This document shows, piece by piece, positions 53,490-63,042 of a stretch of 64,000 nucleotides of DNA (positions are counted from its first letter, which is position 1; each line of letters begins with the position of its first letter). Made by a program: the position numbers and the translations under genes. The notes under the pieces are model-generated. The model saw only the letters and a list, made by a program, of their open reading frames with translations, made no database searches and was not told the DNA's origin. This stretch comes from Paenibacillus sp. FSL H7-0331 (GTDB lineage Bacteria > Bacillota > Bacilli > Paenibacillales > NBRC-103111). The stretch covers positions 1-64,000 of the forward strand of contig NZ_MRTH01000006.1 of assembly GCF_001956045.1 (NCBI RefSeq), written 5' to 3'.

Positions 53490-53777
53490 ATGAATGGAAA
53501 AGTACTTTGCAGAGTGTCATATAGAGAGCCGGGGAAGCTGAAAACCGGTTGACCGAAGTAAGGGAAGATGGCCCAGGAGGATATGATGGTGAGCAGCGGA
53601 AGCTTGTGATCAGGCAGGTTCTGTATGTAAGCTGTCATCGTAGTTCCGGCGTTAACGGAATGTCGCAACATGACTACTGAGCCTTGATGATCCGGATGTA
53701 TCGGATTACGGGGGAAGTTGGGTGGTACCGCGTGAGCACAAGCTCTCGTCCCAAGCTGGACAGGGCTTTTTCTGTTT
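53490..53777 (+). promoter_or_regulatory. T-box riboswitch, methionine specifier
   Basis: Stem I landmarks are AAAAGTACTTTGCAGAG near 53497, AGAGAGCCGG at 53523-53532 and GCTGAAAACCGG at 53537-53548. The 3' strand of stem I contains GGGAAGATGGCCC, with ATG at 53568-53570 as a candidate specifier codon. The T-box TGGGTGGTACCGCG lies at 53719-53732, followed by a GC-rich terminator stem (53742-53766) and T-runs. Uncharged tRNA-Met is expected to prevent termination and allow metG expression. Confidence 0.9.
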
Positions 53778-53779
53778 TT

Positions 53780-55920
<2,141 letters not shown>

Positions 55921-55978
55921 GGAATGTTCACGTTAACATTATCCAAAGGAATCCCAATATCAGGAGGCATTCAATACG

Positions 55979-57058
55979 ATGCAAAACAAAGATGGAATGA
56001 ATTACGCCCCTCAGGGCAAACCGAATCCGGTTGTAGGTAAGGGAGAATTTCTTTTTGCTGCTGTTGCTTTGGATCATGGTCATATTTATGGAATGACTAA
56101 TGGATTGATCGAAGCAGGTGCAGAGCTGGTTGCTGTATATGATCCAGACCCTGCCAAGGTAGCCGCTTTTATCAGTAAGTACCCGCAAGCAAGAGCAGCC
56201 GCTTCCGAAGCGGAAATCTTGAATGATGCTTCGATCCAATTAGTTGCAAGTGCAGCTATTCCATCGGATCGCTGCGCATTGGGACTTCGCGTATTGGACT
56301 CAGGCAAAGATTATTTTACAGATAAAGCGCCATTGACTACTTTGGAGCAGCTGGAGCAAGCTCGCGCAAAGGTTAAAGAAACCGGCCGTAAATATATGGT
56401 GTATTACAGCGAGCGTCTTCATGTGGAGAGTGCTGTATTCGCAGGACAATTAATTGAGCAAGGTGCGATTGGCCGTGTTGTTCAGGTTATCGGCTTTGGA
56501 CCTCACCGTCTGAATGCACCATCGAGACCGGATTGGTTTTTCAAATTTGATAACTATGGTGGTATCCTGTGCGATATCGGCAGTCATCAAATCGAGCAGT
56601 TCCTTTACTTCACTGGAGCTAAGGATGCAAGAGTAGTTAGCAGTAAAGTAGCTAATTACAAGAACAAGGACTATCCGGAGCTTGAGGATTTTGGCGATGC
56701 TACCCTTGTGGCTGATAATGGAGCAACCAACTATTTCCGCGTTGACTGGTTAACACCAGACGGGCTGGGTACTTGGGGAGATGGCCGTATGACCATTCTC
56801 GGTACTGAGGGTTATATCGAAATTCGTAAATATATTGACATTGCCCGTGATCCAAGCGGCAACCATCTATATCTGGTTAATCAAGAGGGCGAAAAGCATT
56901 TTGCTCTGACTGGCGAAGTAGGTTATCCTTTCTTCGGACAGCTGATTCTGGATTGCATCAACCGTACCGAAAATGCGATGACGCAGGAGCATGCTTTCAA
57001 GGCAGCAGAGCTTTGTATCAAAGCACAACTTCAAGCGGAGCGCATTGAGGCAGTTTAA
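55979..57058 (+). CDS. Gfo/Idh/MocA-family oxidoreductase
   Basis: A 359-residue dehydrogenase-like protein. The nucleotide motif is atypical: the first strand reads FLFAAVALDHGHIYGM rather than the usual G-x-G-x-x-G. The EKP motif is replaced by YFTDKAPLTTLEQ, keeping the catalytic-type Lys. The Asp/His pair is in GGILCDIGSHQIEQFL. It is therefore a divergent member, and cofactor use is less certain than for the other three in the window. AGGAGG precedes the ATG. Stands alone after metG, with its own terminator. Confidence 0.85.
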   Translation: MQNKDGMNYAPQGKPNPVVGKGEFLFAAVALDHGHIYGMTNGLIEAGAELVAVYDPDPAKVAAFISKYPQARAAASEAEILNDASIQLVASAAIPSDRCALGLRVLDSGKDYFTDKAPLTTLEQLEQARAKVKETGRKYMVYYSERLHVESAVFAGQLIEQGAIGRVVQVIGFGPHRLNAPSRPDWFFKFDNYGGILCDIGSHQIEQFLYFTGAKDARVVSSKVANYKNKDYPELEDFGDATLVADNGATNYFRVDWLTPDGLGTWGDGRMTILGTEGYIEIRKYIDIARDPSGNHLYLVNQEGEKHFALTGEVGYPFFGQLILDCINRTENAMTQEHAFKAAELCIKAQLQAERIEAV

Positions 57059-57083
57059 GAACATGAATATGCAGTTATGATTC

Positions 57084-57125
57084 AAAGCATCCTTCTGCGG
57101 ACATGTCCCGGAGGGGTGCTTTTTG
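57084..57125 (+). terminator. Terminator before the zinc operon
   Basis: AAAGCATCCTTCTGCGGAC pairs imperfectly with GTCCCGGAGGGGTGCTTT around AT, followed by TTTTG. Confidence 0.7.
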
Positions 57126-57128
57126 CTG

Positions 57129-57149
57129 TTTAATCGTAATAATTATTAA
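57129..57149 (+). promoter_or_regulatory. Zur box, upstream copy
   Basis: TTTAATCGTAATAATTATTAA retains the left half and centre of the Bacillus Zur consensus AAATCGTAATNATTACGATTT. The right half is degraded. It lies just before the -35 element of the zinc operon. Confidence 0.65.
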
Positions 57150-57152
57150 CAG

Positions 57153-57182
57153 TTGACAAGCCGAGGAAGAGAAACGTATAAT
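57153..57182 (+). promoter_or_regulatory. Promoter of the zinc uptake operon
   Basis: TTGACA at 57153-57158 and TATAAT at 57177-57182, 18-bp spacer, both hexamers perfect. Confidence 0.8.
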
Positions 57183-57196
57183 CTAAACTGCTAATG

Positions 57197-57213
57197 AAAA
57201 TTATTACGATTTA
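57197..57213 (+). promoter_or_regulatory. Zur box, downstream copy
   Basis: AAAATTATTACGATTTA carries the right half and centre of the Zur consensus (NATTACGATTT exact). It lies just after the transcription start and so would block elongation or initiation when zinc is ample. Confidence 0.7.
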
Positions 57214-57231
57214 CATAAAGGGGATTATGGA

Positions 57232-58200
57232 ATGCTTTTTAGAAAAAAATGGTTGTTTTCAATGATGATTATAGCTGGAATATCGATAGTTATGGCCGGA
57301 TGCGGAGATTCCAAAGCAGCGCTTTCTCCAGATAAAATAAATGTTGTCGCCAGCTTCTATCCGTTGTACGACTTCACGAAAAAAATCGGTGGCGATCATG
57401 TGAATGTGATCAATTTGGTTCCAACAGGGGTTGAGCCGCACGATTGGTCCCCCAAGGGACGCGATATGCAAAATATATCCAGGGCGCAAATGTTTCTTTA
57501 TTTGGGTGCGGGCTTTGAAGGCTGGGTCGATGATACTTTGAGCAGCTTGCAGAAGGACTCCAAAGTCACAGTGGTTGAAGCCAGTAAAGGTCTATCATTG
57601 ATCGAAGCAGCAGAGGAAGAGGTTCAAGAGGCTAAAGGGAAAGCAGACAGCCACAATCATACTACCACTGAACACGGTCATGTCGACCCGCACGTTTGGT
57701 TGAGTCCTCTTAATGCCAAGCAAATGGCGCTTACAATCAAAGATCAATTGGTGAAAATCGATGCTGCTCACAAGGCGGATTATGAAGCAAATTATACTAA
57801 ATATGCTGCACAGCTGGATCAATTGCATAATCAGTATAAGCAGGCATTAACTCCACTAACGAAAAAGCAGATCGTCGTAACTCATCAATCGTTCGCTTAT
57901 TTAACGAAGGAGTACGGTTTAACGCAAAAGCCGATTATGGGCCTCTCTCCAGATGCAGAACCGACCTCCAAGGGACTTCAGGAAATAAATGAATTTATCC
58001 GGACGAACAACGTTAAGTACATTTTCTTTGAAGAGCTCGTATCGGATCGCTTGGCCAAAACGCTTGCCAAGGATGCAAAGGTAGAGACGATGGTGTTGAA
58101 TCCAATTGAGGGATTAACGGATGAGCAGACGAAAGCAGGGGCCGATTACATCTCATTGATGCAAGTAAATTTGAAAAATTTAATAAAAGCATTACAATAG
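57232..58200 (+). CDS. znuA: Zinc ABC transporter substrate-binding lipoprotein
   Basis: High-affinity zinc receptor outside the membrane (cluster A-I, ZnuA/AdcA type), 322 residues. Lipobox VMAGC with Cys23; metal ligands in GVEPHDW (His), the His-rich loop SHNHTTTEHGHVDPHVW (residues about 139-155), and VVTHQSFAYL (His). The His-rich loop favours zinc over manganese. First gene of a Zur-boxed operon. Confidence 0.93.
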   Translation: MLFRKKWLFSMMIIAGISIVMAGCGDSKAALSPDKINVVASFYPLYDFTKKIGGDHVNVINLVPTGVEPHDWSPKGRDMQNISRAQMFLYLGAGFEGWVDDTLSSLQKDSKVTVVEASKGLSLIEAAEEEVQEAKGKADSHNHTTTEHGHVDPHVWLSPLNAKQMALTIKDQLVKIDAAHKADYEANYTKYAAQLDQLHNQYKQALTPLTKKQIVVTHQSFAYLTKEYGLTQKPIMGLSPDAEPTSKGLQEINEFIRTNNVKYIFFEELVSDRLAKTLAKDAKVETMVLNPIEGLTDEQTKAGADYISLMQVNLKNLIKALQ

Positions 58201-58243
58201 AAGAAAGAGACAAGGAAAACCTGTGATAAAGGAGCTTGCACTT

Positions 58244-59029
58244 ATGACTTCTATGGCTGCTGACCCCCGATGTCATCGTAGTATCATTGAGATCGATGAC
58301 GTCGTTTTTTTCTATGAACAAAAAAAGGTGATCGAGCATCTGAGCTTCTCGGTATTGGAGCGTGATTTTGTCGGACTTATCGGTTCTAATGGTGCAGGGA
58401 AAACAACACTGCTCAAGATGATTGTCGGTCTCCTGAAGCCGACGCAAGGTGAGATTCGTCTGTTTGGTGAGCCGGTATCTTCTTTTAGCGATTGGCACCG
58501 AATCGGTTATGTACCGCAGAAAAATTCCTTTAATCCGCTGTTTCCCGCTACCGTCCGCGAGGTTGTACAGTCCGGCTTATATGGCAAAAAAAATATGTTC
58601 AAACGGATCAGTAAGGCCGAGCAGCAAAAGTGCTCGGATGCACTGTATGCCATGCGGATTGAGGATTTAGCCGATCGCCGTATCGGTCAGCTCTCAGGAG
58701 GGCAGCAGCAGCGGGCATTTCTTGCCAGGGCTCTGATCAATAACCCTGAGCTCCTTATACTGGACGAGCCTACGGTAGGGATTGATGCCCAGACGCAGGC
58801 AGATTTTTTTCAAATGATTAGGCATATGCACCAGCACCATCATATTACCTTTTTAATGGTATCTCATGATATGGATATGATACAATCCTATCTGGGTGCT
58901 GAGCCTGTAGATAAATGCGGCTCTTTATCTTTCTATGTGAAGCATACGCACGAGCCGGAGAATTGCCTGGAAACAAATTTGACACATTCGATTCATAAGC
59001 TGCGTGAGCAGATAGAAGTTCCAGGTTAA
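58244..59029 (+). CDS. znuC: Zinc ABC transporter ATP-binding protein
   Basis: Cytosolic ATPase of the zinc importer, 261 residues. Walker A GSNGAGKTT, Q-loop VPQKN, signature LSGGQQQRAF, Walker B LLILDEPTVGID and H-loop MVSHDMD are all intact. ATG at 58244 is 9 nt after AAAGGAG; the GTG at 58223 precedes that site. The Cys-containing tail after residue 210 (KCGS, ENCLETN) is unusually long for the family. Confidence 0.92.
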   Translation: MTSMAADPRCHRSIIEIDDVVFFYEQKKVIEHLSFSVLERDFVGLIGSNGAGKTTLLKMIVGLLKPTQGEIRLFGEPVSSFSDWHRIGYVPQKNSFNPLFPATVREVVQSGLYGKKNMFKRISKAEQQKCSDALYAMRIEDLADRRIGQLSGGQQQRAFLARALINNPELLILDEPTVGIDAQTQADFFQMIRHMHQHHHITFLMVSHDMDMIQSYLGAEPVDKCGSLSFYVKHTHEPENCLETNLTHSIHKLREQIEVPG

Positions 59030-59061
59030 CAGATTGTCGCCAAGCTGGGAGAGGAATTTGG

Positions 59062-59865
59062 GTGGATATATTTTCGGAATATTTTTTTCAACGTGCTCTT
59101 ATAGGCGGCTTATTGATCGGACTGACTGCGCCGCTGATGGGCATATTTCTCGTGCTGCGGCGGTTGTCCATGATTGGAGATACACTTGCTCATGTATCGA
59201 TTGCAGGGGTGGCTCTGGGCTTTCTGATTAACGTGTATCCGATCGGAGTCGGGCTTGTGTTTGCTTTGCTGGCCTCATTTGCAATAGAGCGTCTTCGTAA
59301 AGCCTATAAGACGTATGCGGAGCTGTCCATTGCCATTATTATGTCGGGTGGGGTGGCTGTAGCGACGCTGCTGTTTACATTGGGCAAAGGCTTTAATATG
59401 AACGTCATGAGTTATTTTTTTGGCAGTATCTATACGTTGGATGCAACTGATTTGTGGGTGGTGTTCGGGGTAACGGTTCTTGTGGTGGGCGTGATTGCGT
59501 TCAACTATAAAGAACTGTTTCTGATGTTCTTTGATGAGGATGCTGCTGGAGTCAGTGGATTGCCGCTGCGGTTTTACAATATTATGATTACGATGATGAC
59601 AGCGCTGGTGATTAGTGTCTCCATCAAAATAGTAGGTGCGCTGCTCGTATCCTCCTTGCTGACAATACCAGTAGCCTGTTCATTGCTTGTTGCCAAAAGC
59701 TTTCGTCATTCCTTATTCTGGGCCATACTCTTCTCGGAATTGGCTGTAATCGGAGGTTTGTTGTCGGCGGGGTTGTGGGATCTGGCACCAGGCGCTACAA
59801 TCGTATTGTTCCTCATTGCACTGCTCATTATTATTTTGTTTATTAAAAGAGGCTTGCGTTTATAG
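59062..59865 (+). CDS. znuB: Zinc ABC transporter permease
   Basis: Membrane subunit of the zinc importer, 267 residues with about eight helices. Family motifs: GLTAPLMGIFLVLRRLSMIG near the N-terminus, DTLAHVSIAGVALG, and LLVSSLLTIPVACSLL. GTG start at 59062 follows GGAGAGGAA. Completes znuA-znuC-znuB. Confidence 0.93.
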   Translation: MDIFSEYFFQRALIGGLLIGLTAPLMGIFLVLRRLSMIGDTLAHVSIAGVALGFLINVYPIGVGLVFALLASFAIERLRKAYKTYAELSIAIIMSGGVAVATLLFTLGKGFNMNVMSYFFGSIYTLDATDLWVVFGVTVLVVGVIAFNYKELFLMFFDEDAAGVSGLPLRFYNIMITMMTALVISVSIKIVGALLVSSLLTIPVACSLLVAKSFRHSLFWAILFSELAVIGGLLSAGLWDLAPGATIVLFLIALLIIILFIKRGLRL

Positions 59866-59906
59866 TAAGCTTTTCAAACGAAAGGTTTGGCCAAGGAGGT
59901 TAAGTA

Positions 59907-60617
59907 TTGGAAGTTAATTTATGGATTGCCTTATGGGCAGGGTTCGCATCGTTTATATCGCCTTGCTGCTTGCCGCTGTATCCGTCTTACCTGTCTTATA
60001 TTACGGGCATATCGGTTAGTGAACTCAAAAACGCGAATTCATCTACCGGTGTACGTAAACAAACGGTGCTACATACGTTATGCTTTATTCTCGGATTTTC
60101 TATTATTTTCTATAGCTTGGGCTGGGGTGCAGGGCTCGTCTCCAATTTCTTTGCTGACTACAAAGGCTTATTGCGTCAAATAGCAGCATTGATGATCTTA
60201 TTAATGGGATTATTCCTGTTGGGGATTTTTCAACCTCAGTGGCTAATGAAGGAACGTAAGCTGCAGTGGAAGCTGAAGCCTGCCGGTTACTTGGGCTCCG
60301 TGTTGATCGGTATTGGCTTTGCTGCTGGATGGTCGCCTTGTATCGGGCCGATTTTATCTGCGATCCTTGCACTGGCTGCAACGAATCCCGATTCCTGGCT
60401 GCCGCTGATTACCGCGTACTCGCTAGGATTTGCAATTCCTTTTCTTGTGCTTTCTTTTTTCATTGGAACGACCAAATGGATATTGCGCTATTCTTCGTTA
60501 ATTATGAAAATAGGCGGGGGGCTGATGGTCGTGATGGCGATCCTGCTCTATACCGATCAAATGACGAGAATCACCATCTGGCTCAATCAAATTACCCCCG
60601 ACTGGCTTAAATTTTAA
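59907..60617 (+). CDS. ccdA: CcdA-type thiol-disulfide membrane transporter
   Basis: Carries reducing equivalents across the membrane for cytochrome c maturation and, in Bacillus, for spore envelope thiol enzymes. The 236-residue protein has six helices and the two redox Cys positions in helix 1 (ISPCCLPLYPSY) and helix 4 (GWSPCIGPILS). TTG start at 59907 is 6 nt after AAGGAGGT. It starts 42 bp after znuB without a terminator, so it may be partly read from the zinc promoter. Its 3' end overlaps splB by 4 bp on the opposite strand. Confidence 0.9.
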   Translation: MEVNLWIALWAGFASFISPCCLPLYPSYLSYITGISVSELKNANSSTGVRKQTVLHTLCFILGFSIIFYSLGWGAGLVSNFFADYKGLLRQIAALMILLMGLFLLGIFQPQWLMKERKLQWKLKPAGYLGSVLIGIGFAAGWSPCIGPILSAILALAATNPDSWLPLITAYSLGFAIPFLVLSFFIGTTKWILRYSSLIMKIGGGLMVVMAILLYTDQMTRITIWLNQITPDWLKF

Positions 60618-61675
60618 GTGAAATAATCAATATTGGCATTCGGGAATTTATCGAATATCTGATCGGTAATAAACTCACGCAAAGCATTGGCTTGTTCATC
60701 AGGGTACACATATTTTCCTTGCCCATAACGACCCCATTTGTATTTGCGTTTAGTCTCATCAAGCTCCAGCTTGGTTTTGGGATACCGCTGTTCGATTACT
60801 CTTTTGGCGGTTTTCGTAAAGCGATGCTGAATCAGCTCAAAGGTCAAATCAGAGGTTGCTTCGTCGGGAAGCGCCTCTTTTAATTTCTCCAGCAGCTCCT
60901 GATATCCAGTTTCCCAGCCTTCATGCCAAATAATAGGTGCAATAATAAAACCAAGCGGATAGCCGGCTTTGGCGACCTTGCCTGCCGCAGTGATACGTTC
61001 TGCGAAGCTGGACGTTCCAGGCTCAAAATTTTTGATTACATAGCTCGCATTGACGCTAAAACGAAATCGGGTATGTTTATTATGATTCGCATCAAGCAGC
61101 GGCTCTACATGGTGAAACTTGGTTACAAAACGCAGTCTGCCCAGCGGCTCGTTAGCCATAAATTCAATCAATTCTTTTAAGGAGCCGCCAATATGCTCAA
61201 GTCCGACAGGATCGGAAGTACAGGCTGCCTCAAAACGGGTAATTTCCGGTGCTCTTTCTTCGATATAGGCTTTGGCCGCTTTCAAAATATCGTCGGTATT
61301 TACATAAATCCGAATATAGGGTTTAGCACCGAGCGTTGTCTGAAGATAACAATAATGGCAGTGGGCCATACAGCCTGTCGCAATCGGAATTGCGTATTCA
61401 GCGGATGGTTTGGATTGTTCGAATTTTAACGTTTTCCGTATCCCTACAACAAGTGTTCTTTTGGCGATTTTGTATTTCTCCAGCTCGCTATCTCCCGGCA
61501 GGTTCGTGATCCGATTGTGGGAGGTCGTCATGTGTATGGGTAGACCTTGCTGTTTGGCCCATTCCAGGATCCGCTGTCCTTTAGGGTAGTTCAGGGCGTC
61601 CGGTTCGAAATATACGAGCTCAGGAACAAATACTTTGGTTTCCCGTAGGCCTGGTGTTAACAGTTCGGTAGACAT
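60614..61675 (-). CDS. splB: Spore photoproduct lyase
   Basis: Radical-SAM enzyme that reverses the thymine dimer (spore photoproduct) formed in UV-irradiated spores. The 353-residue product has the cluster motif GCMAHCHYC (Cys102, Cys106, Cys109) and the H-atom donor Cys152 in FEAACTSDPVG, which corresponds to Cys141 of the Bacillus enzyme. ATG at 61673-61675 follows AGGAGGTG; a longer frame to 61732 spans that site. Confirms a spore-forming host. Confidence 0.95.
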   Translation of the reverse strand: MSTELLTPGLRETKVFVPELVYFEPDALNYPKGQRILEWAKQQGLPIHMTTSHNRITNLPGDSELEKYKIAKRTLVVGIRKTLKFEQSKPSAEYAIPIATGCMAHCHYCYLQTTLGAKPYIRIYVNTDDILKAAKAYIEERAPEITRFEAACTSDPVGLEHIGGSLKELIEFMANEPLGRLRFVTKFHHVEPLLDANHNKHTRFRFSVNASYVIKNFEPGTSSFAERITAAGKVAKAGYPLGFIIAPIIWHEGWETGYQELLEKLKEALPDEATSDLTFELIQHRFTKTAKRVIEQRYPKTKLELDETKRKYKWGRYGQGKYVYPDEQANALREFITDQIFDKFPNANIDYFT

Positions 61676-61805
61676 GGTACACCTCCTGAAAATTTGCAAG
61701 GAACAAGGCGGCCAGTGCTTATACTGAAACATGAGTCAAGGATCGGATGGTCAACACAATTACGGAATTTTGCATAAGATATAGAGATTGATAAGATGGC
61801 TCAGC

Positions 61806-61834
61806 TTGCTTCGGTAATGCGGCTATGTTATAGT
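61806..61834 (+). promoter_or_regulatory. Possible promoter of mntR
   Basis: TTGCTT at 61806-61811 and TATAGT at 61829-61834, 17 bp apart, about 115 bp before the start codon. Confidence 0.4.
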
Positions 61835-61949
61835 AAAAAGCGCTTATGATGACCTTAGTGTGCTTCTTATAGCTGGAGTTCATTCTACAAAAGTGGATTT
61901 ACTTCTTGAAATCAAGCAGGGTCATTGATGATGTACGGGAGGAACATAA

Positions 61950-62372
61950 ATGGCTACACCGAGTATGGAAGATTATTTGGAGCGTATTTATAAACTTATT
62001 GATGAAAAAGGTTATGCTCGCGTATCTGATATTGCTGAGGGATTAGAGGTACATCCTTCGTCCGTCACCAAGATGATACAAAAGTTGGATAAAGACAATT
62101 ATTTGGTATATGAGAAATACCGTGGACTGATTTTGACACCCAAAGGGCATAAAATGGGTAAACGATTAGTTGCCCGACATGATCTATTGGAGCAATTCTT
62201 AACGCTAATTGGCGTATCCGAGGATACGATCTATAAAGATGTTGAAGGTATTGAGCATCATCTTAGCTGGGATTCGATTACCTGCATTGAAACTTTAATC
62301 GAGTATTTTAATCGCGACCCCAAACGCGGCGAAGACTTGATGAAGCTTAAGAAAGAAATGGACGAGACCTGA
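61950..62372 (+). CDS. mntR: Manganese-responsive regulator MntR
   Basis: DtxR-family dimeric repressor that binds Mn(II) and shuts off manganese importers. The 140-residue protein is very close to Bacillus MntR throughout: winged helix [20 protein letters not shown], linker [11 protein letters not shown], and metal site residues in RHDLLEQFL and [13 protein letters not shown] (Asp8, Glu11, His77, Glu99, Glu102 and His103 by alignment). The Nramp gene at 44684 is the expected target. Confidence 0.95.
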   Translation: MATPSMEDYLERIYKLIDEKGYARVSDIAEGLEVHPSSVTKMIQKLDKDNYLVYEKYRGLILTPKGHKMGKRLVARHDLLEQFLTLIGVSEDTIYKDVEGIEHHLSWDSITCIETLIEYFNRDPKRGEDLMKLKKEMDET

Positions 62373-62431
62373 GGAGAAAAAGTGCAGTGAGTATGCTCCG
62401 CTGTGCGACCGAAGTATTCTTACGATCGCTG

Positions 62432-62487
62432 TTGTTCATGGAATTCTTGATTGTATCCAACATTTATAGGTAGAATTCCATGAACAA
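62432..62487. repeat. 16-bp perfect inverted repeat
   Basis: TTGTTCATGGAATTCT (62432-62447) and AGAATTCCATGAACAA (62472-62487) are exact complements separated by 24 nt. No T-run follows, so it is not a typical terminator. It could be a remnant of a small mobile element or a structured RNA end. Confidence 0.8.
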
Positions 62488-62583
62488 AGGCGAGCGCTCC
62501 GCTTCTACAGAACACCACGGTCACTCCGCTTCTTACTCACTGAACTTCTTCTTGGTAAAAAGAAGAAAGAAGAAACATGCAAA

Positions 62584-62614
62584 AAAGCATCCGGAAATTT
62601 CGGATGCTTTTTTT
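62584..62614 (+). terminator. Terminator downstream of mntR
   Basis: AAAGCATCCG (62584-62593) pairs with CGGATGCTTT (62601-62610), followed by further T. The A-run on the other side makes it usable in both directions. Confidence 0.85.
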
Positions 62615-62764
62615 GCGTGCTTGCACAAGAATAGCGCAAGAAACCACATCACACCGCATATACTTACTTTTTATTACTAAGTTTGCTTTACCAAACGGGT
62701 ACCAAAGAGTAAAAGGAGGGTGATACATAGCGGTTCTACCCAGCTAGAAATAGCAGCCACGCGA

Positions 62765-62956
62765 ATCCCGCAGGGACAGCAAAGGCTGCGCCCCGAGAAC
62801 ACGAAAGCACGGTCCAGCCGGCACCCAGAAAAGCAGCAGTCAAGCGTGTCCCAGAGGGACGAAAGCGCCCCGAGAACACGAAAGCACGGTCCAGCCGGTA
62901 CCAAGAAAAGCAGCAGTCAAGCGTGTCCCGCAGGGACGAAAGCGCCCCGAGAACAC
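62765..62956. repeat. GC-rich tandem repeat, 77-bp period
   Basis: GCGCCCCGAGAACAC recurs at 62788, 62865 and 62942, exactly 77 bp apart. Each unit also contains the palindrome GTCCCGCAGGGAC or a one-base variant. About 2.3-2.5 units are present and nearly identical apart from a few substitutions and one small insertion in the first copy. Composition is much richer in GC than the surrounding DNA. Confidence 0.85.
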
Positions 62957-63006
62957 AACAGTACGCTTACGATCCAAGGGAGTCCAGAGGGCATAGCCCT
63001 TTGGGG

Positions 63007-63036
63007 CCCTCCCTTAGGGAGGGTTTGGGAGGGGGG
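63007..63036 (+). promoter_or_regulatory. Hairpin and potential G-quadruplex over the patatin ribosome site
   Basis: CCCTCCC (63007-63013) can pair with GGGAGGG (63017-63023). The overlapping tract GGGAGGGTTTGGGAGGGGGG (63017-63036) has four G-runs with short loops and fits the G-quadruplex pattern. The last G-runs are also the Shine-Dalgarno of the patatin gene 7 nt later, so the two folds would compete with ribosome binding. Confidence 0.55.
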
Positions 63037-63042
63037 AATCTC

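Larger units (their letters stand above)
62373..63042. other. Repeat-rich, gene-free region between mntR and patatin gene
   Basis: The 670 bp hold an inverted repeat, a strong terminator, a GC-rich 77-bp tandem repeat, and a hairpin/G-run element at the patatin ribosome site. A long open frame across the tandem repeat (62720-63046) has low-complexity Arg/Gln/Ser content and no ribosome site, and is taken as non-coding. Confidence 0.7.
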
